The position numbers and the translations under genes were made by a program. A stretch of DNA of 64,000 nt from Datura wrightii (Eukaryota; Streptophyta; Magnoliopsida; Solanales; Solanaceae), in assembly GCA_035772735.1 (NCBI GenBank), contig JASDFA010000001.1, positions 60,836,001 to 60,900,000 of the forward strand, written 5' to 3'. The notes under the pieces were generated by a model. The model was not told where the DNA came from and did no database searches. It worked only from the letters and a program-made list of their open reading frames with translations. Of the stretch, positions 34,481 through 45,035 are shown one piece after another; position 1 is the first letter of the stretch; every line of letters starts with the position of its first letter.

Positions 34481-35833
34481 GTCACTGGTATGTTACGAGT
34501 ATTCCATTTTGATGTATATGCATTGTTATACCCATGGGCTACTTTATGTTTTATGACGCCCTACGTTTCTAGTAGTTTTAGAGTCAGTCCTGAAATTCTC
34601 TCAGGACCCTTCTCAGTCTCTACTCTAGTTGGTGATTCAGTTATAGCTTGACGGATATACAGAAATTGCCCTGTCACAGTCCTTCATAAAGACACCTCAG
34701 TAGATTTAGTAGAGCTAGCCATGATTGATTTTGATGTTATCTTTGGCATGGATTGTCTACATCATTGTTATGCCTTAGTGAATTGTAGAACCTGTGTGGT
34801 AGAGTTCTGATTTCAGAGTGAGCCAGTCCTAGAGTGGAAGGGTAGTTCAGTTGTGCCTATAGGTCACTTTATTTCCTACCTTAAAGCTAGAAAGATAATC
34901 TCTAAGGGTTGCGTGTACCATCTATATATGGTTAAGGATGCTACATCTGAAACCCCGATTATCCAGTCAGTTCCCATAGCGTGCGAATATCTAGAAGTGC
35001 TTCCAGATGGTTATCAGATATTCCTCCCAAGTGGGAGATCGATTTTGGTATTGACCTTCTTCCCGGTACGCAGCCTATATATATTCCCCCGTACCAAATG
35101 GCTCCAGTCGAGCTAAAAGAGTTTAAAAAGTAGTTGAAGAACCTTATAAACAAGGGTTTTATCAGACCTAGCAAATCCCCATGGGGTGCACCAGTACTCT
35201 TTGTCTGAAAGAAGGATGGTTCCCTCCAGATGTGCATTGACTATTGATAGTTTAACAAGGTCACCATCAAGAACAGGTATCCCCTCCCCAAAATTGATGA
35301 CTTGTTTGACCAACTTGAGGGTGCCAAGTGTTTTTCAAAAATAGATCTTAGATCCGGATCATCAGCTCAGAGTTAGAGAGAGTGACATCCCGAAGACAGC
35401 CTACAAGACTCGGTATGGTCACTATGAGTTTTTAGTTATGTCTTTTGGACTAACTAATGCCCCTACATCTTTTATGGATTTTATGAACAGGGTGTTCAAG
35501 CCATATTTGGACATGTTCGTGATTGTGTTGATAGATGATATTATATACTCTCAGAGCGAGGAAGAGCATGCCTCTCATTTGAGGGTGGTGCTACAGACTC
35601 TTAAGGATCACCAGCTATATGCTAAATTAAGCAAGTGTGAGTTTTGGTTAAACTCAGTAGCATTTTTGGGTCATGTGGTGTCAAGTGAGAGAGTACAGGT
35701 GGACTCTCAAAAGATAGAAGCTGTGAAGAATTGGTCTAGACCTATTAGTCCTTTAGATATCAGGAGTTTCTTAGGCTTAGCTGGTTACTACTGGAGGTTT
35801 ATTGAAGGGTTTCATCCATTGCTGCACCGTTGA
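34481..35833 (+). pseudogene. Element D: protease and reverse transcriptase
   Basis: The retropepsin triad is destroyed (Y-P-W-A at the D-T-G-A position, near 34530). The linker is readable in 34853-35116 (I-S-Y-L-K-A-R-K-I-I-S-K-G-C-V-Y-H). RT has a TAG at 35131-35133 where A has CAG. The palm frame 35438-35833 has M-S-F-G-L-T-N-A-P and V-L-I-D-D-I-I-Y-S, with the Asp pair present but one codon missing after it relative to B. R-S-F-L-G-L-A-G-Y-Y closes the frame. Confidence 0.8.
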
Positions 35834-36430
35834 CTAAGTTGATCTAGAAGAAAGTGAAGTTTCAATGGTCGGAGGCCTGTGAGAAGAGCTTGCAAGAGTT
35901 GAAGACTCGACTCACCTCAGCACCAATGTTGACTCTACCTGTGGGTACCGATGGGTTTGTGGTATATTATGATGCCTTAAGGATTGGCCTTGGTTATGTA
36001 TTAATGCAACACGGTAAGGTTATAGCCTAAGCTTCTAGGCAGCTGAAAGTCCATGAAAAGAACTACCCAACTCATGACCTCGAGTTGGCAACAATAGTAT
36101 TTTCCTAATAGATTTGGATACACTATCTGTACGGGATCCATGGGGATGTGTTTACAGACCATAAAAGCCTACAGTACATGTTTATCCAGAAGGATCTAAA
36201 TCTACGTCAAAGAAGGTGGTTGGAGATTCTTAAAGATTATGATATGAGTGTTCTTTATCTTCCAGGCAAGGCTAATGTAGTGGTAGATGCTCTTATCAAG
36301 CTTTCTATGGAGAGTGTATCCCATGTAGAGGAGGGGAGGAAAAAGATAGTGAAGGATGTGCATCGGCTCACACGACTAGAAGTTCTTCTTGTTGACTCGG
36401 TAGATGGTGGTGTCATTGTTTAGAATGGAT
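35834..36430 (+). pseudogene. Element D: RNase H
   Basis: Broken start near 35840-36130 (readable V-Y-Y-D-A-L-R-I-G-L near 35960). Then frame 36148-36423 with F-T-D-H-K-S-L-Q-Y-M-F, R-R-W-L-E-I-L-K-D-Y-D, Y-L-P-G-K-A-N-V-V-V-D-A-L and a TAG stop at its end. Confidence 0.75.
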
Positions 36431-37564
36431 CAGAATCTTCCTTAGTTACCGAAGTCAATTCTAGGCAAGACGAGGATCCTACTTTGATAAAGTTGAAGGA
36501 AGCGGCTCAGAATCAAAAGGTGGAGGTTTTCTCCTAAAGGGGAGATGGTGTACTACGATATCAAGGTCATTTGTGTGTTCTAGGTGTTGATGACTTGAGG
36601 GAGCGGATGTTGCATGAGGCTCATGGTTCCAGATATTCCATACATCCAGGTGCCACCAGGATGTACCGTGACCTACGGGAAGTCTATTGGTGGAATGGCA
36701 TGAAGCAGAACATAGCAGAGTTTGTGGCAAGGTGTCCGAATTGTCAACAGGTGAAAGTTGAGCATCAAAGACCTGGAGGTTAATTCAATACATATGTATC
36801 CCTACTTGGAAATGGGAGGAAATCAATATGAAAGTCATTACAGGGTTGCTCATACTCGTCGACAGTATGACTCCATATGGGTGGTTGTGGATAGGTTGAC
36901 CAAAGCAGCTCATTTCCTACCGGTCAAGACTACCGACTCAGCGGAGGATTATGCCAAATTATATATTCGGGAGTTAGTTCGGTTTCATGGAGTGCCCTTA
37001 TCCATCATATCAGATAGAGGTACTTAGTTTACCTCCCAATTTTGGAGATTGTTTCAGAAGGGACTTAGTACCCATGTCAAGCTTAGTAAAATGTTTCACC
37101 CGCAGACAGACGGTCAGGCTGAACAGACTATTCAAACTCTTGAGGATATGTTGAGAGCGTGTGTGATTGATTTCAAGGGTAATTTGGATGATCATTTACC
37201 TCTTGTCAAATTTGCATATAACAACAATTACTATTCGAGCATTCAGACGGTTCCAGTTAAGGCTCTTTATGGGCAGAGGTATAGATCATCTATTGATTGG
37301 TTTGAAGTCGGTGAAGCTATGTTGATAGGACCAGATTCAGTTCATGAGGCTATGGAGAAAGTTCAGCTTATAAGGGAGAGGTTGAAAACAGCTCAGAGTC
37401 GCCAAAAGTCCTATACGGATGTGAGGAGAAGGGAATTTGAGTTCGAAGTTGATGATTGGGTGTTTTCGAAGAGAGTGATGAGATTCGGAAAGAAGGAAAA
37501 ACTTAGTCCCCGTTATGTTGGCCCATACAGGATTCTGAGTCGTGTTGGCAAGATGGCTTATTAG
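36431..37564 (+). pseudogene. Element D: integrase
   Basis: The zinc-binding module is in 36571-36783 (L-H-E-A-H, then R-C-P-N-C-Q-Q-V). A frameshift lies near 36780. The core is in 36758-37027 with W-V-V-V-D-R-L-T-K and S-D-R-G-T, ending at TAG 37025-37027 where C has CAG. The next frame, 37049-37564, has Q-T-D-G-Q-A-E-Q-T-I-Q, F-A-Y-N-N, E-F-E-V-D-D-W-V-F and the G-P-Y-R-I-L-S-R-V module. Both visible catalytic Asp are kept, but the frame is cut three times. Confidence 0.8.
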
Positions 37565-37870
37565 TTGGAGTTGCCCTCATACTTGACTTCGGTACATCCA
37601 GTTTTCCATGTGTCGCTTTTAAAGAAGTGCATGGGTGATCCGGCTTTGGTTGTTCCGGTGGAGAGCTTAGGTGTGAAGGATAGCCTTAGCTACAACGAGG
37701 TTCCAGTTGAAATACTTGATAATCAGGTTCGGAAGCTAAGAAACAAAGAAGTAGCTTCAATAAAGGTTTTATGGAGAAATCATCATATTGAGGAAGCTAC
37801 GTGGGAAGCCGAAGCAGATATGATGGCTAAATACCTATATCTATTCCCTTCCAATTCAGGTCCATCTTGA
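37565..37870 (+). pseudogene. Element D: chromodomain-bearing C-terminus
   Basis: Same frame as the preceding integrase segment after one stop. It has S-V-H-P-V-F-H-V-S-L-L-K-K-C and D-P-A-L-V-V-P-V-E. It then has Q-V-R-K-L-R-N-K-E-V-A-S-I-K-V-L-W and T-W-E-A-E-A-D-M, the signature of a chromovirus chromodomain. It ends at a TGA at 37868-37870. This is the best chromodomain in the window and supports the Tekay/Del-like placement. Confidence 0.85.
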
Positions 37871-38116
37871 GGTATTAATTTCCTCCTTAATACTCTATTC
37901 AGTTTCACGTTCAGACCATGTGTTCCAGTTTCTTTCATATCAATGCATGTATGTTTGATTCATAAATTCAGTTCAGTCATGTATTTCAGTCTGGAGTTAG
38001 TCACTCCGTCAATTTTCAGCTCTATATATTTCAGTATTTAGGATGATAGGTTTTTCCCCAGTGATTCAGTAGGTTTACCCCACATTTGAGGATGAATGTT
38101 CTGAAGGCGAAGATAT
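37871..38116 (+). other. Element D: 3' untranslated region and purine tract
   Basis: Non-coding, with TCAGTATTTAGGATGATAGG and GAGGATGAATGTTCTGAAGG. The purine-rich GAAGGCGAAGATAT (38103-38116) precedes the 3' LTR, as CAAGGGGGAGATAT does in B. Confidence 0.75.
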
Positions 38117-38858
38117 TCTAATACCTCAAAAGTTTCTAAGACTATACTCGGGATTTGAAATGGGAATAGTAGAAAAATTTGCAATTTTGACTCAGGATAA
38201 CTGATGGTACGAGTCGTAGGAAGGACCTACGACCCGTAGGAACTACTCGTGGTTAGCTGTTATGTGGGAAGGAGTTGATATCAACAGACCTTGTAATGAC
38301 CCATAGGTTGAAGTTACAAATTGTAGGTAGGAGTTGTGGATTGGTTTTGGAATGGTCAAGAGGGAAGGTACGACTCGTGGTATGACCCATGGTAGGGAAC
38401 ACGGATTGTTACTTCCACCCATGGGAAGGAGCGGGGGATTTCTCCTAGTTATGGTAATGGGTGGATCCCACGACTCATTAGATGAAGGTACGAGTCGTAG
38501 TGTGACTCGTGGAAAAGTTCAGAACTCAAGTTATATCAAAGGCTGCAATGGGAGGAAACCATGACCCGTTGGATCAAGGAACGATCCGTAGGATGAGTCG
38601 TGGTACCTAGCAGTGTGTAATTTTCCTGCATTTTAATTAGGGAAATTTCATAATTCCTAAGCTCCTAAGCCCTAAGCTCGTCTTTTTAAGCTAAGAAGGG
38701 GTGTTTTAAGAGGGTTAAATCTATTCTAAACCATTCCCTCCCCCATGCATGCAAACTAGAGGATTTCTCAAGGAAGATCAAGCCTAGAGCTCCCCAAATT
38801 CTTCTCAAATTCCTTTGGGTTTTCCAGGGAGAGTGTAAGATCAGATTACCCAGGTATG
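38117..38858 (+). mobile_element. Element D: 3' LTR, first part
   Basis: It starts TCTAATACCTC (consensus TGTAATACC) and follows the 5' LTR closely through the U3 motif array (about 38200-38600). It ends at GTATG (38854-38858), the left target-site copy of T. The LTR continues at 46644. Confidence 0.85.
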
Positions 38859-40503
38859 TGATCTTGGACATAATCGTGTGCCCAAGTGCTAATTTATAAC
38901 TTAGTTTAGTCATGTTTGTCTATTTATGCATTTACATTCTCATGTGATTTTATGTAAGTTTTGGATATATACTAACCAACATGATTAGTCCTTGTTTTAG
39001 TAGGCTAAAAATGCATTTGAGGGATTAATTTATGATGGGTGAAGTGGAAGAATGGAATGGGAAGCAAATTGCAAAAGTCGGCAAGGAACCATGTCGTGGC
39101 AAGGCTGGCCGCGCCAAGCAGCGTGCCACGCCCAACGCCATGCCACGCCAATGCCAGGCGCGAGAAGAAGGCAGCAACCAGGCCACCTGCGCGCCAGCGC
39201 CATGCCACGCCAGGCACATCTGCACGACAGTGGCCGTGTCACGCAGGCCATCGCGCTGCACAGGCAGCGTGCCACGCCGGCCATCACGGCAAGCTTCAGC
39301 CGAGTGTCAATTTCAAGTGATTTCTAGTGTGCATTCGTGATATCTCCGAGTCACGGAGGTAAATTGGCGCGTCCACCTCCATTCCATGGAGCCATTCCAT
39401 GACGAGCAAAATTTTGTACATTCCCTATTTACTATAAATTGAACCCTTAGCTTCTAAATTCAAATTGGCATGAAATATTTTCTGGAAACCGTAGAGGAGT
39501 GAAGGGAGAAGTGAAGAACTCACCTAGGGTTTACTAATTTTACATTCTCTTTTACCTATTCGTGTAAGTACACTACTTTAATGATGTTTTTGAGTTATTG
39601 TATGAACATGAGTGGCTAAAACCCTTCCTCTAGGGTTGAGGCTACGTGATATGATTGTAATTGCATGAATTCATTTTGGTTTGAGTTGTTAACTATTGTT
39701 TTGTCTTACATTCTACATTATGGTTGTTTTTATGCTTGATCACCATGAAAACAAATGTGTTAAGCTTAGGTAAAAGCTTGAAAGAGCAACCCTAGGCAAG
39801 AACAAGAGAATGTAGAGAGCAAGTTCTTATCTTTCCATACGATTCTCGGTTAGGATAGAAATTATACCTTATCTGCCTTGCTTGGTTGATAAAACGGGAA
39901 GATAGCAAGACACCGGCTTAGAATTGTCACTCCACCACTCATAGAAGTAGTTGTGAAGCTAAGTTGAGTTAAATGATTAGAGGTACGAAAGTCCATAGGA
40001 TCGAGTCGTATGTTCATAGTTTCATTTCGCTTCTGCCATTTTGTTCCCCTCGGACTATTAGCATAAACCCCGAAACCACATCCATGTAGTTGAATTGCCC
40101 ACGAACTAGGATGTCACATCCCTGCTCAACGATGTAGTTGTGAGGCTAGTTTGTCATGTTTAGAGGCTCGAGAGACCATGACCATCGAATTTTCCAACTA
40201 TGTGAGAAAACAGTTGATAATTTCATACGTGAACCATTACAAAGTGTAGCATTGCATGATTATCCGGCCTTAGCTCTAGTTGCATCTTATATTGTTTCTC
40301 AAGTATTTTGTGATCACCCCTAGACTTAATTATAATTTTCCGAAAACTTCTATAATCAATACTTGTGAAGGTTAATCTCACACTTGAACATCATAGTTTG
40401 CTAAAATACTCCAGTCCCTGTGGGTTCGACATCCGGCTCTTAAAAAGGGCCACTGTATTACTTGTACGACCGCGTACGCTTGCGTGAGCATTGGAAGGCA
40501 ACA
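38859..40503 (+). mobile_element. Element T: 5' LTR
   Basis: 1,645 bp. U3 holds a GC-rich block (about 39075-39300) with reiterated GCCATGCCACGCC-like words, in sharp contrast to the AT-rich surroundings. A TATAAAT box is at 39433-39439. The distal part carries TCCCTGTGGGTTCGACATCC and ends GGAAGGCAACA. It has about 50 bp (39990-40045) that the 3' LTR lacks, and it lacks about 15 bp of the GC block that the 3' LTR has. Confidence 0.9.
39433..39439 (+). promoter_or_regulatory. Probable TATA box, T 5' LTR
   Basis: ACTATAAATTGAACCC, 574 bp into the LTR. The same word is at 45625-45631 in the 3' LTR and, inverted, at 57237-57243 in the solo LTR, at matching distance from the LTR start. Confidence 0.6.
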
Positions 40504-40621
40504 AGTTTTTGGCACTGTTGTCGGGGACTGGCGAAGTTTAGTAAATTTTTCTGTTTTTGTGTGATTTTTAATTTCCTTAAGTGTTGAGAAACTTGGTCTT
40601 AGTCTGATATATTGCAAGTGA
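40504..40621 (+). other. Element T: primer-binding site and leader
   Basis: TGGCACTGTTGTCGGGGA (40510-40527), two changes from TGGCGCCGTTGCCGGGGA, the complement of plant tRNA-Asp used by Athila-group elements. The leader is only about 95 bp before the gag frame opens. Confidence 0.85.
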
Positions 40622-41428
40622 CAGGTTGTCCTTGCAGAGCTGGCAAGGAATAGAGAGCTAGTGGAATCGTTGCTTGAACCTGAACGTCAAATTCATGTAC
40701 GCAGGAGGGAAGCTCTAGAGCAAAAGCTAAAGAGACTTCAGGAGAGGTTACAACAACACCCACCGACAGGACAAGCAAAGTTGTTACCTGAAATCATGGC
40801 AGCCCGACCAGTTCGCGAAGTGGCTATCCCACTAGCGACAAATGTGACCTCTAGTATCCGCAAATCGAATCCTGGAGGGAACTTTGAATTGAAACACAAT
40901 ATGGTGCAGCTGTTACATTCTAGTGGCCAGTTCATTGGGATGACTCATGAGGACCCACAGCAGCACTTAGATAACTTCCTTGAGATTAGTGACACGTTCG
41001 TCCCCACCGGAGTGTCCACAGATTATGTCCGACTTACCCTCTTCCCATTCTCATTGTTGGGAGAGTCAAAGAGGTGGTTGAAATCTGAGCCACCGAATTC
41101 CATAACTTCTTGGGATGATTTGGCAAAGAAGTTCCTTATCAGATTCTTCCCTTCAGGCAAGACTGCGAAACTTAGGAGTGAAATATTAAGCTTCAAGCAC
41201 AGGGCGGAGGAGAACTTGTATTTGGATTGGGAGAGATTCAAGTCATTATTGAGAGACTTTCCCCATCATCAGCAGTCCAATGAAGTGCTAGCCCATACCT
41301 TTGTAGAAAGTCTAGACCCACACACAAAAATTTTACTAGACTCTGCATCGGGTGAGCAAGCATTAGAGAAGACTTATGATGAGCTATACACTTTGTTGAA
41401 CAGGATTGCTCAGGGAAATCCAGAGTAG
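40622..41428 (+). CDS. Element T: Athila-type gag (capsid), open frame
   Basis: Open from after TGA at 40619-40621 to TAG at 41426-41428. No ATG stands at the family start; the segment around 40661 begins with GTG (V-E-S-L-L-E-P-E-R-Q) and the first in-frame ATG is at 40796, so the start is uncertain. An N-terminal helical, charged stretch (EALEQKLKRLQERLQQ) precedes the capsid-like domain. That domain has N-F-E-L-K-H-N-M-V-Q-L, E-D-P-Q-Q-H-L-D-N-F-L-E-I, R-L-T-L-F-P-F-S-L, W-D-D-L-A-K-K-F-L, F-F-P-S-G-K-T-A-K-L-R and W-E-R-F-K-S-L-L-R. I recognise this order as the retrotransposon gag domain of Athila-group Ty3/gypsy elements. It is the longest undamaged capsid in the window, which fits use in trans-packaging or relatively recent insertion. 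Confidence 0.85.
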   Translation, partial: QVVLAELARNRELVESLLEPERQIHVRRREALEQKLKRLQERLQQHPPTGQAKLLPEIMAARPVREVAIPLATNVTSSIRKSNPGGNFELKHNMVQLLHSSGQFIGMTHEDPQQHLDNFLEISDTFVPTGVSTDYVRLTLFPFSLLGESKRWLKSEPPNSITSWDDLAKKFLIRFFPSGKTAKLRSEILSFKHRAEENLYLDWERFKSLLRDFPHHQQSNEVLAHTFVESLDPHTKILLDSASGEQALEKTYDELYTLLNRIAQGNPE

Positions 41429-42105
41429 CACAGCGAATCATCGAGAGGGGAAGGAAAGAGAACAACATGGCTGATAGAGATAGATGGCGTAAATGCCTTG
41501 GCAGTACAGGTAGCATCATTTCAGCAGCAGATGATGACTCAGTTCAGTAAACTGAGTATGAACCAACAACAGGGTCAGGTAAACGCAGTTCAGCAAGCTC
41601 CGAGTTGGTGTGAAATCTATGGCAATAATGGGAATAATGTAGAATCATGCGGGGCAAATTCGGAATTGGTCAATTTTGTTTGGAATGTTCAGAGGAACAA
41701 TCATAATTTTGGGAAAAATTACAACAAGAGTTGGCAGAGCCACCCGAATCTTCTTGGGGTGGAAATCAAAGGCAAAGCTACCAGCAACCTTAGCAACAAC
41801 AGTATCAGCAGCAGAACAAGAAGAATGATGGCCAGTTGAGCAGCAACATTGAAGAGACGTTGCAGAGAATTATGGAGACACAGACCCAGTTAGCAGAGAA
41901 TCAGGCGATGATGACATCAGATTTGAAAAATCAGCAATTGGCCACCCGCAATCTAGAGAAGAAGATGGGTCAAATAGCAGATGCTCACCACATGAGACCA
42001 CAGGGAGGACTACCCAGTAACATAGACACGAACCCCCGACAGGTCAATGCCATCAGTCTGAGGAGTGGCAAGCAATTGGCTGATACAACACCGGAAGAGA
42101 AATGA
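41429..42105 (+). pseudogene. Element T: gag C-terminus and linker, frameshifted
   Basis: Frame 41498-41839 is Gln/Asn-rich and has W-C-E-I-Y-G-N-N-G-N-N-V-E-S-C-G, a decayed Cys/His motif of the nucleocapsid type, then H-P-N-L-L. A frameshift leads to 41836-42105, with a coiled stretch (ETQTQLAENQAMM), N-L-E-K-K-M-G-Q-I-A, P-Q-G-G-L-P-S-N, N-A-I-S-L-R-S-G-K-Q-L, typical of the linker before the Athila protease. It ends at a TGA where the next frame takes over. Confidence 0.75.
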
Positions 42106-43096
42106 GGTGCAGCCGGAGTTGGTTAGAGCGGGACCATCCACTGAGGAGGGAGAAAAGCAGAGTGTTGGGAAACAAAATGCAAAATCATCATTGCAGCCAG
42201 CACAGAGACCACCACCACCATTTCCGCAAAGATTCAAAAAGAGCAAGGAGGAGGAATGCTTTAGAAAGTTCTTTGATATTTTTAAAGAACTTCACAGAAA
42301 TTTGCCTTTGCTTGATGTCTTGCAGGGAATGCCCAAGTATGCTAAGTACTTGAAAGATGTCGTGGCCACTAAAGTCAGATTGGAGGATGTCCAAACAGTA
42401 GCTCTGACTGAGGAGTGCAGCCACAGGGTAATGAGCAAGATACCTAAAAAGCTCAAAGACCCAGGGAGTTTTACCCTCCCTATACAAATTGGTAAAGCTG
42501 AGGTGATGCGAGCTTTATGTGATTTAGGGGCAACAGTTAATCTAATGCCCCTATCTTTGTTTAATACCTTCGGGTTGCGTCAATCGAGACCAATGAGATT
42601 GATGTTACATCTGGTAGACAAGTCGCGAGTAGCACCGGATGGAATTATAGAGGACCTTCTCATCAAAGTGGGTAAGTTTATTATACCCACTAATTTTATC
42701 ATATTGGATTTTCATGTTGATGACCAGGTACCCCTGATCTTGGGATGGCCATTCTTGGCCACTGGAGGAGCCATTATCGATGTAGGAGCAGGGACCCTGA
42801 AAATGAGGGTCAAGGATGAAGAAGAACTCTTTCAAGTATTCCAGGAGGTCAACCCACACACACATTACAGAAACCTTTGTAAGGTCAGTGTGTTCTCGGA
42901 GGATAAGTATGGGGTGGTATATTCCATGGGTCCACAACCAAAGGAGATGATTAGTTTTCAGCCCGAATCTGATAAAGGGCTTCAGTGTGAGAAGAAGTTG
43001 GAGGAAGAGAGGGACAGGGTGGCGGTTGTTTCCTCGAAAAATAAAAAGAAAAGAAGATGGTTCCCGAAAGGGAACCCAGGTATGAGGATGTCCTGA
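42106..43096 (+). pseudogene. Element T: Athila-type aspartic protease
   Basis: Frame readable from 42065 to 43096. It has F-F-D-I-F-K-E-L-H-R-N-L-P-L-L-D, P-K-Y-A-K-Y-L-K-D, V-A-L-T-E-E-C-S and L-K-D-P-G-S-F-T-L-P-I. The protease active-site region follows: A-L-C-D-L-G-A-T-V-N-L-M-P-L-S-L-F. D-L-G-A is the normal form in this lineage, so the site looks intact. The flap and C-terminal part follow (V-P-L-I-L-G-W-P-F-L-A-T-G-G-A-I-I-D-V). The frame ends in a basic tail (KNKKKRRWFPKGN) and TGA. Nothing resembling RT follows. The protein lacks its own start, being displaced by frameshift from the linker. Confidence 0.8.
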
Positions 43097-45035
43097 AAAG
43101 GATAGTCCACGTCGTGCCGCAACGTAAAATTAGGCGTTGCTTGGGAGGCAACCCAAGGGTACCACAGGTATAATTTTTAATTTTTGTTTGTGTTGATTAT
43201 GTTTATTTTCAACTTGTGTTGTTTTTGGTGGAAATTTTAGCACAGATGGAGGGGAAATCTGAGTACCCTTGGAGGAGGAAGCTAAGAAGCATGGAAGAGG
43301 AAAAGTGTGGGGTCAAATGCCCACTTGTGCAAATATGATGAAAAATATGTTGTTAGCTAGGCCTAGAGGCCTCAGGGAGTATTTCTCACCCTTTTGAATT
43401 TTAATTAGATGCTTTGGGGACATAGCATGATTCAAGTGTGGGCTGATAGAAATTTAAAAATTTTTGTGCTTAATGATTTTGGGTGAATTTCGTGCTTGAT
43501 AAGCATTGGTAAAAAAATTGTTGAGTTGAGCATGACTTCTCCACCCATTGGTTTTTCTTTTCGGTTCTTTTCCGACGGGGGGTCTTTGAACCGAAGAATA
43601 AAAATTTTCTTTGTCTGTACATAGTGATTTTAGTCATAGGTAGAGACTATTTTCGACGATGGTTGGATGACGACCGTCTTGAGGCAAAATTAGTCAATAG
43701 GTTTTGGTTTTTGAACCCATAGCTAATTGATGGTTTGATGTTCTTGTTATGTGCTATACATGATTGTAAGATGCAAGTGTGATTAGTGTTGAAGCATGTA
43801 ATAAGTGTATAATTTTGTTTGAGACACCTAGGCGCTTGAATGTGACTCGATGTGATTAAAGCTTAATTTTGAATTCCTGTGATTAGCTGAGTTAAGAATC
43901 GGCTGAATGTGTCTTAAATTGAGCATGTGGTGAGAGTGTAAGGTTTTTGAATATTCCATGCTACTGTGGAGTGTCTAGAACTTGTCTGGGGTGTATACAA
44001 AATGAAATGAAGGATGCAGATTGTAGGAGATAATTTAGGCATTTCTTTGAAGGAGCCAAATTTCTAACCCTCGCCTTACCTACCTTGAATGTTGGATCCT
44101 AGTTAGCCCCATTGAGCCTTAAGCCTATTCTTTGATAGCTACAACTTAAGCCTAATCCTTTTTCTTTCATTAGCCTTGAATTTGATCCAAAACTCATAAG
44201 CGCTTAAGTGAAAAATCCGAAAGAGTAAAGGAGTGAGAATCGGGAAAAAAAAGAAAAATAACAGTTGTGGGAGTTGAGAAAGGTCAAAGGTGCACTTGTT
44301 TGAAAATGCTTGAGTATTGGTAGGGAGTAAGAAAACAAATGAATGAAAAAGTTGCTTAAGTACTCCTTACTAACAAGCTAAGTGTGCTTAAAGAAATGGG
44401 AACTAGAAGAGGAAATTTAAGAGTGAAAAGCAGGAGGGTGAAGTAAGAGAAGAGATATCCATAATGAAGGTGTGATGTATTAAAAGCCCTTGGGGAAGAT
44501 AGCCACTGTTATTATCCATAATAGTACCTACCCGTGCCTTAGCTTACATTACAATCCATTAAGTCCTACTTGATCTTACGTTCATACATCCGTAAATTAG
44601 TGGAGCAATACACTAAAGATAAGTTTATGGGTCACTACATGATGCATGTGAATTCTTTCTGAGAACGAGCTTAATTTCCATTTATATACCCATACATGGT
44701 GTGATTTAAAACTTTGTGAGTGAAAATGGGTAACTCTCTTGTGTTGTGAGGGAACATGTTTAATGAAAGATAAAATTCATTTCGGATATATTGATCGGTT
44801 GATGTGCATGAGTTTGCTAAGATTGAGAGTCGATTCTTGAGGTTAGGAAGTCTTAACATGGTTGTATTTAATTTTAATGGTTAAATCCTGCATGCTCTAT
44901 TTTTAACTTGCTATCTTAAATAGTTTTGTAGTCGTAGCATGAATTGTCTTGCTAAATTAGCTATGTGGGAGTCTTCATATGCATGAGATGTAAAAGGGTT
45001 GTTCGAGGACGAATAAAGCTTTAAGTGTGGGGTAG
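43097..45035 (+). other. Element T: 1.9-kb non-coding 3' region with two purine tract-like motifs
   Basis: No frame over 62 codons. It starts with CGTCGTGCCGCAACGT and GCTTGGGAGGCAACCC, a phrase that I associate with the region after pol in Athila/TR-GAG elements. A first AAGTGTGGG word lies at 43429-43437 (GATTCAAGTGTGGGCTG) and a second, TTTAAGTGTGGGGTAG (45020-45035), directly adjoins the 3' LTR and is the functional-looking purine tract. No remnant of RT, RNase H or integrase was seen in any frame. Confidence 0.7.

Noticed and set aside
39032..39340. Overlapping long open frames on both strands in T's LTRs (also 45181-45634 and 57239-57723).
   Set aside because: They follow from the GC-rich repeated U3 block, appear in several frames at once, and lie in LTRs without any recognisable domain.
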